DNA of 8,458 nucleotides from an uncultured Ruminococcus sp. (GTDB lineage: Bacteria > Bacillota > Clostridia > Oscillospirales > Ruminococcaceae), in the NCBI GenBank assembly GCA_946186215.1, contig CAMHMM010000074.1, positions 1 to 8,458 on the forward strand. The letters are read 5' to 3'. Below the pieces are notes generated by a model. The model worked only from the letters and a program-made list of their open reading frames with translations, searched no databases and was not told where the DNA came from. The position numbers and the translations under genes were made by a program. Positions 6,159 to 8,458 of the stretch are shown here, in pieces (within the stretch, counting starts at the first letter, position 1; every line of letters begins with the position of its first letter).

Positions 6159-7219
6159 CTGATCACTCTTTCGGATGCAAGGGTGATAAGCTTGTCAAGC
6201 AGCTCGGGATAATCTATACCGAAATGCTCCATAAGCTTCGGGTACATACTGATGGATGTAAACCCGGGCATGGTGTTGATCTCGTTGAGGTACACCTTGT
6301 CGCCTGCAAGGAAGAAATCCACTCGTGAAAGGCCGAAGCAGCCCAGTGCCTTGAATGCCTTTACTGCGGTCTCGCGGATCTCTCTTGAAGCCTCTGCGGG
6401 GATATCCGCAGGGATGGAGAGTCCCGATGTGCCGAGGATATACTTCGCTTCGTAATCATAGAAATCGTTGCAGGATAGGATCTCGCCCACATCCGAGGCA
6501 AAGGGGTTTTCAGCGCCCATAACGGCGACCTCCAGCTCCCTGCCCTTTATATATTCCTCCACGATGACTTTTTTATCATGGGAGAATGCTATCTTTATTG
6601 CGTTTTTGAGCTCCTCGAAGTTGGTAGCCTTGTTCACGCCCACAGATGAGCCGCTTGAAGAAGGCTTGACGAATACGGGGAAATCCAGATCGTCAACGAT
6701 CTTTTCCACACGCTCATCGAGGGAGGAAAGCTCGGACTGACGGACTACTCTGTATTTTGCCATCCTTACCCCGTGGTATTCAAGCACGGTGTGGGTAAAT
6801 TCCTTATCCATGCAGGCAGCCGAGGCAAAACAGCCGCAGCCCACATAGGGGATGCCCGCCATATCGAGAAGTCCCTGGATGGTGCCGTCCTCGCCGTATT
6901 TGCCGTGGAGCACGGGGAAGACCACATCGACCTTTATTACATTTATCTCCCCGTCGAGTATGGTAGCGATGCCGCGGTAGAGCGGATCGGGAAGTATCGC
7001 TGCCGGTACATTGTCAGTAAATGTCTCCCATGTATTGTTCTTTATGCCCTCAACGGAGCCGGGATAAAAAAACCAGCGGCCGTTTTTGGTTATGCCTATC
7101 TGTATCACTTCATAGCGGGATTTGTCGATGTTGGAGATGACATTTGCCGCTGAGATCAGTGAAATGTCGTGTTCGTTTGATCTGCCGCCGAATATAACGG
7201 CAACTCGTGTCTTAGCCAT
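6155..7219 (-). CDS. ddl: D-alanine--D-alanine ligase
   Basis: Ddl is a cytoplasmic ATP-grasp enzyme that joins two D-alanines for the peptidoglycan pentapeptide. The 354 residues are full length. The N-terminal signature is FGGRSNEHDISLISA (10-24), with E16 matching the substrate-binding glutamate; the common EHEVS is EHDIS here. HGKYGEDGTIQG (105-116) and the ATP-grasp VKPSSSGSSVGV (184-195) follow. The omega-loop FYDYEAKY (253-260) keeps the Tyr typical of D-Ala-D-Ala ligases rather than the D-Ala-D-Lac VanA type, so I do not call it a resistance ligase. The Mg ligands are D301, E313 and N315 (NEINTMPGFT). AGGA lies six bases before the ATG. It is the first gene of the apparent operon and follows a good promoter. 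The ATG overlap with yfcE is described there. Confidence 0.97.
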   Translation of the reverse strand: MAKTRVAVIFGGRSNEHDISLISAANVISNIDKSRYEVIQIGITKNGRWFFYPGSVEGIKNNTWETFTDNVPAAILPDPLYRGIATILDGEINVIKVDVVFPVLHGKYGEDGTIQGLLDMAGIPYVGCGCFASAACMDKEFTHTVLEYHGVRMAKYRVVRQSELSSLDERVEKIVDDLDFPVFVKPSSSGSSVGVNKATNFEELKNAIKIAFSHDKKVIVEEYIKGRELEVAVMGAENPFASDVGEILSCNDFYDYEAKYILGTSGLSIPADIPAEASREIRETAVKAFKALGCFGLSRVDFFLAGDKVYLNEINTMPGFTSISMYPKLMEHFGIDYPELLDKLITLASERVIR

Positions 7220-7272
7220 GGGGGATCCTCGTTTTCGTTAATTCATTCCGGGGCATAAGAGCCCACATAACT

Positions 7273-7301
7273 ATACTAACATATTTGATACAATATTTCA
7301 A
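7273..7301 (-). promoter_or_regulatory. Sigma-A promoter of ddl
   Basis: On the minus strand TTGAAA (7296-7301) is separated by exactly 17 bp from TAGTAT (7273-7278), and TG one base before the -10 gives an extended -10. Transcription would begin near 7265, leaving a 5' leader of about 45 nt that contains the short hairpin GGGC/GCCC (7250-7264) and the ddl ribosome site. The surrounding DNA is AT-rich (7270-7320), unlike the flanking repeats. It probably drives ddl, yfcE, the coiled-coil gene and the GH26-like gene. Confidence 0.75.
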
Positions 7302-7330
7302 GTAAATTCTCAAATTTTTACACAGATTTT

Positions 7331-7396
7331 GGCGGGCAAAGCCCGCAGTTACCCGTGCGCTATTTTGTAATGGGACGCTCGTTTGAGGCTCGGAAC
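7331..7396. repeat. R1 repeat, copy E, with compensatory stem change
   Basis: The hairpin here is GCGGGC (7332-7337), loop AAA and GCCCGC (7341-7346), where the other copies have GCAGGC/GCCTGC. The A-T pair has become a G-C pair on both arms. The flank ACCCGTGCGCTATTTTG and the end GGCTCGGAAC match copies B and C in the same orientation. It lies about 30 bp upstream of the ddl promoter. Confidence 0.8.
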
Positions 7397-7410
7397 TTTA
7401 AATTATAAAA

Positions 7411-7504
7411 GTGTACCGCTAATATTGTGCGTGAACACCCCACCGCCTCACTGCGTTCGGCACCTCCCCTTTCAGGGGAGGCAAGCCATTATTAGCGTAG
7501 ACAC
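7411..7504. repeat. Imperfect inverted repeat flanking an R2 hairpin
   Basis: GTGTACCGCTAAT (7411-7423) is the near reverse complement of ATTAGCGTAGACAC (7491-7504), with about 12 matches and one gap. Between them sits an R2 unit: CCGCCTCACTGCGTTCGGCA and the perfect hairpin CCTCCCCT (7463-7470), TTC, AGGGGAGG (7474-7481). The hairpin is identical to the one at 3506-3524, and the CCGCCTCACTGCG part recurs at 8335-8347. Confidence 0.65.
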
Positions 7505-7525
7505 ACCTAAAACAGCGCTTCCATT

Positions 7526-7594
7526 AAGGCTTCGAGCCACAAATGAAAGCTACATGGCAAAAGAAAATACGGGTGGGTGCAGGCTCAGCCTGCC
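7526..7594. repeat. R1 repeat, copy F (opposite orientation)
   Basis: The unit runs AAGGCTTCGAGCCACAAATG, a CAAAAG segment, TACGGGTGGGT and the hairpin GCAGGC (7579-7584), TCA, GCCTGC (7588-7593). It is R1 in the reverse orientation: its complement reads hairpin, CACCCGTA, TTTTG and then ATTTGTGGCTCG. Positions 7526-7578 match 8113-8165 at 48 of 53 bases. It runs directly into an R3 unit at 7594. Confidence 0.8.
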
Positions 7595-7651
7595 GGGCTT
7601 CAAATGGGCGTTACCACTCAAATGAGAGTGCGGGCAGATGTTGGCCTTGCC
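7594..7651. repeat. R3 repeat, internal copy
   Basis: CGGGCTTCAAATG, GCGTTACC, CAAATGA and GTTGGCCTTG (7594-7649) match 8404-8458 at roughly 80 percent with one gap. It joins copy F without a spacer, so R1 hairpin and R3 form one composite repeat here. Confidence 0.75.
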
Positions 7652-7655
7652 GACC

Positions 7656-7679
7656 GGGTGGGTGCAGGCTCAGCCTGCC
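7656..7679. repeat. R1 repeat, copy H (hairpin part only)
   Basis: GGGTGGGTGCAGGC leads into the hairpin GCAGGC (7664-7669), TCA, GCCTGC (7673-7678), the same orientation as copy F and 85 bp from it. Only the hairpin end is present. Confidence 0.75.
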
Positions 7680-7680
7680 G

Positions 7681-7699
7681 AATAGCTGTCGGCCTTGCC
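7681..7699. repeat. Partial R3 tail repeat
   Basis: AATAGCTGTCGGCCTTGCC repeats the end of R3; compare GATGTTGGCCTTGCC at 7637-7651 and GTAGCTGTCGGCCTTG at 8443-8458. The direct-repeat spacing from the first tail is 48 bp. Confidence 0.6.
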
Positions 7700-7718
7700 A
7701 AATTATCAGCATAATTTG
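7699..7718. repeat. Perfect 8-bp-stem AT-rich hairpin
   Basis: CAAATTAT (7699-7706), loop CAGC and ATAATTTG (7711-7718) form a perfect stem. It is not followed by a T-run on either strand, so I do not call it a terminator. It may belong to the repeat mosaic or be an operator-like site; no gene adjoins it. Confidence 0.55.
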
Positions 7719-7766
7719 TCCGCCTTACGGTAGCCTTTTGACCGAAACGACTAATTTGCAGCGAGT

Positions 7767-7854
7767 CAAAGGGGATGAAACACCAGAGGGACGGAGCATT
7801 CATTTGAAATAACAAATTTTTCTGTGCGCCGTCCCTCTTCGTTTCTCCCCTTTG
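7767..7854. repeat. Long inverted repeat, about 24 paired bases, possible structured RNA or MITE
   Basis: The arm CAAAGGGGA, GAAAC, AGAGGGACGG (7767-7794) pairs with CCGTCCCTCT, GTTTC, TCCCCTTTG (7829-7854). Stems of 9, 5 and 10 bp are separated by a single bulge at 7776 and a small internal loop. The 34-nt loop contains a further 5-bp hairpin, ATTTG (7802-7806) with CAAAT (7813-7817). It resembles none of the other hairpins in the window. No T-run ends it and no coding frame crosses it convincingly. A small RNA, a folded leader or a non-autonomous element are all possible. Confidence 0.7.
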
Positions 7855-8112
7855 TATCCCCTTTTCCCCACTCTTTTGTTATTTTGCTTCGCATTTGGAC
7901 ACTGTTTATAACCCACTCAGGATTATCACCACACTAAATCTGACATCCGCTCAGGTATGTTCTGTGTGGACAGTCGCCGATAAATTCCTGCTTTCTGCTA
8001 TATTTGTCTTGCCCTGCTATTTGGTCAGTCACCTGCTCTCATATTCGTCAATCTCTCCTATTAGTTTGTGCGGCGGCGAAACATCGTCCTAAAGCAGTGG
8101 TGGGGTTAAACA
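7855..8112. other. 258-bp stretch without recognisable gene or repeat
   Basis: I read both strands and see no coding sequence with a ribosome site, no tRNA-like fold and no copy of the window's repeats. The minus strand has many stops; a plus-strand open frame of 65 codons (7895-8092) begins with TTG, lacks a Shine-Dalgarno and matches nothing I know. It may be decayed DNA of a former insertion or gene. Confidence 0.5.
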
Positions 8113-8165
8113 AAGGCTTCGAGCCACAAATGAAAACTATATTGCAAAAGAAAGTACGGGTGGAT
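8113..8165. repeat. R1 repeat, copy G, missing its hairpin
   Basis: It matches copy F at 48 of 53 bases, from AAGGCTTCGAGCCACAAATG to TACGGGTGGAT, in the same orientation. Where copy F continues into GCAGGCTCAGCCTGC, this copy runs straight into the inverted-terminus element at 8168. The matching R3 half resumes at 8404. Confidence 0.8.
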
Positions 8166-8167
8166 AA

Positions 8168-8376
8168 GGCTCCCTCTGGGAGGGAGCTGTCGCGCCGTAA
8201 GGCGTGACTGAGGGAGATCGGCGGTCTATCTTACAGGTAGTGTTCCATCTGATTTCCGACGAATAAACTAACGATAGTATCTGCGTCGGATAGTAATCTG
8301 CACTCTGTTGTTTTTGTCTGCGGACGGTCTCCCTCCGCCTCACTGCGCTCGGCACCTCCCTCCCAGAGGGAGGCTT
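8168..8376. mobile_element. Candidate non-autonomous element (MITE-like) with R2-type inverted termini
   Basis: The left terminus has the hairpin GCTCCCTC (8169-8176), TGG, GAGGGAGC (8180-8187), then GTCGCGCC/GGCGTGAC (8189-8208) and GAGGGAGA. The right terminus, read in reverse, has CCTCCCTC/GAGGGAGG (8355-8373), a GCGCAGTGAGGC segment and GAGGGAGA. TCCCTCTGGGAGGGAG is shared exactly by both ends in opposite orientation, and weaker similarity extends over about 55 bp. There is no coding capacity, so any movement would need a transposase in trans. It interrupts a repeat that is intact elsewhere in the window (7526-7649). I see no target duplication, and the exact ends are uncertain by some 5-25 bp, mainly on the right. 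Confidence 0.65.
8255..8290. repeat. Nested hairpin in the core of the MITE-like element
   Basis: TCCGACG (8255-8261) pairs with CGTCGGA (8284-8290), and inside it ACTA (8267-8270) pairs with TAGT (8275-8278) round ACGA. The two stems are separated by symmetric 5-nt internal loops. With the paired termini, the whole element could fold as one long rod. Confidence 0.55.
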
Positions 8377-8403
8377 TTCCGCATTATGTGAAAATAAAAG
8401 TTC

Positions 8404-8458
8404 CGGGCTTCAAATGAGCGTTACCCACAAATGAAAGAGCGAGTAGCTGTCGGCCTTG
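8404..8458. repeat. R3 repeat copy, running to the window edge
   Basis: CGGGCTTCAAATGAGCGTTA, CACAAATGAAAG and GTAGCTGTCGGCCTTG match 7594-7649 at about 80 percent. It follows the MITE-like element after some 27 bp of AT-rich DNA and would be the second half of the composite repeat begun at 8113. It may continue beyond the window. Confidence 0.7.

Noticed and set aside
6155..7219. Van-type (D-Ala-D-Lac or D-Ala-D-Ser) resistance ligase
   Set aside because: The omega-loop FYDYEAKY has the Tyr typical of ordinary D-Ala-D-Ala ligases, and no vanH, vanX, vanT or vanRS partner is present.
7618..7815. Minus-strand frame of 65 codons across the R1/R3 repeats
   Set aside because: It is made of repeat sequence and the hairpin at 7767-7794; it has no ribosome site and no protein-like conservation.
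7895..8092. 65-codon plus-strand open frame with a hydrophobic stretch
   Set aside because: It has a TTG start, no Shine-Dalgarno, no recognisable motif and lies in repeat-bordered non-coding DNA.

Overview
The window looks like chromosomal DNA from a low-to-mid GC Firmicute, most likely the Oscillospirales/Ruminococcaceae (Ruminococcus-like). Three things point there: the class II GalT typical of Firmicutes, a coiled-coil protein of a clostridial type, and short GC-rich intergenic hairpin repeats of the CTCCC...GGGAG kind that I associate with that group. This is inference; there is no rRNA or other direct marker here.

All recognisable genes lie on the minus strand, so transcription runs from high to low coordinates. 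A good sigma-A promoter (7273-7301) drives ddl (D-Ala-D-Ala ligase). An ATGA overlap leads into yfcE (metallophosphoesterase), followed after 41 nt by a coiled-coil protein and, after a single base, by a GH26-like TIM-barrel protein without a signal peptide. These four genes form a tight candidate operon (7219 to 3645). After a 383-bp repeat-filled gap come a protein made of two tandem copies of an unknown domain plus RanBP2-type zinc finger, then prmA (ribosomal protein L11 methyltransferase), whose Shine-Dalgarno overlaps the upstream stop codon. A 91-bp inverted-repeat element follows prmA. The last gene is the N-terminal 302 residues of galT, cut by the left edge of the window.

The housekeeping content is clear: peptidoglycan precursor synthesis (Ddl), ribosome modification (PrmA), galactose metabolism (GalT) and a small phosphodiesterase (YfcE). 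The three proteins without a clear job are the GH26-like protein, its coupled coiled-coil partner and the duplicated zinc-finger protein.

The other notable content is a dense set of non-coding repeats in two blocks, 3262-3644 and 7331-8458. Three families are recognisable. R1 carries a GCAGGC/GCCTGC hairpin. R2 carries CTCCCC/GGGGAG-type hairpins. R3 is built round a TTCAAATG core and often adjoins R1. One copy of the R1-R3 composite (8113-8458) is interrupted by a roughly 210-bp element with inverted termini, while another copy (7526-7649) is uninterrupted, so the window appears to hold both an empty and a filled site. A 24-bp-stem inverted repeat (7767-7854) lies in the same block. About 1.2 kb at the right edge has no supportable gene.
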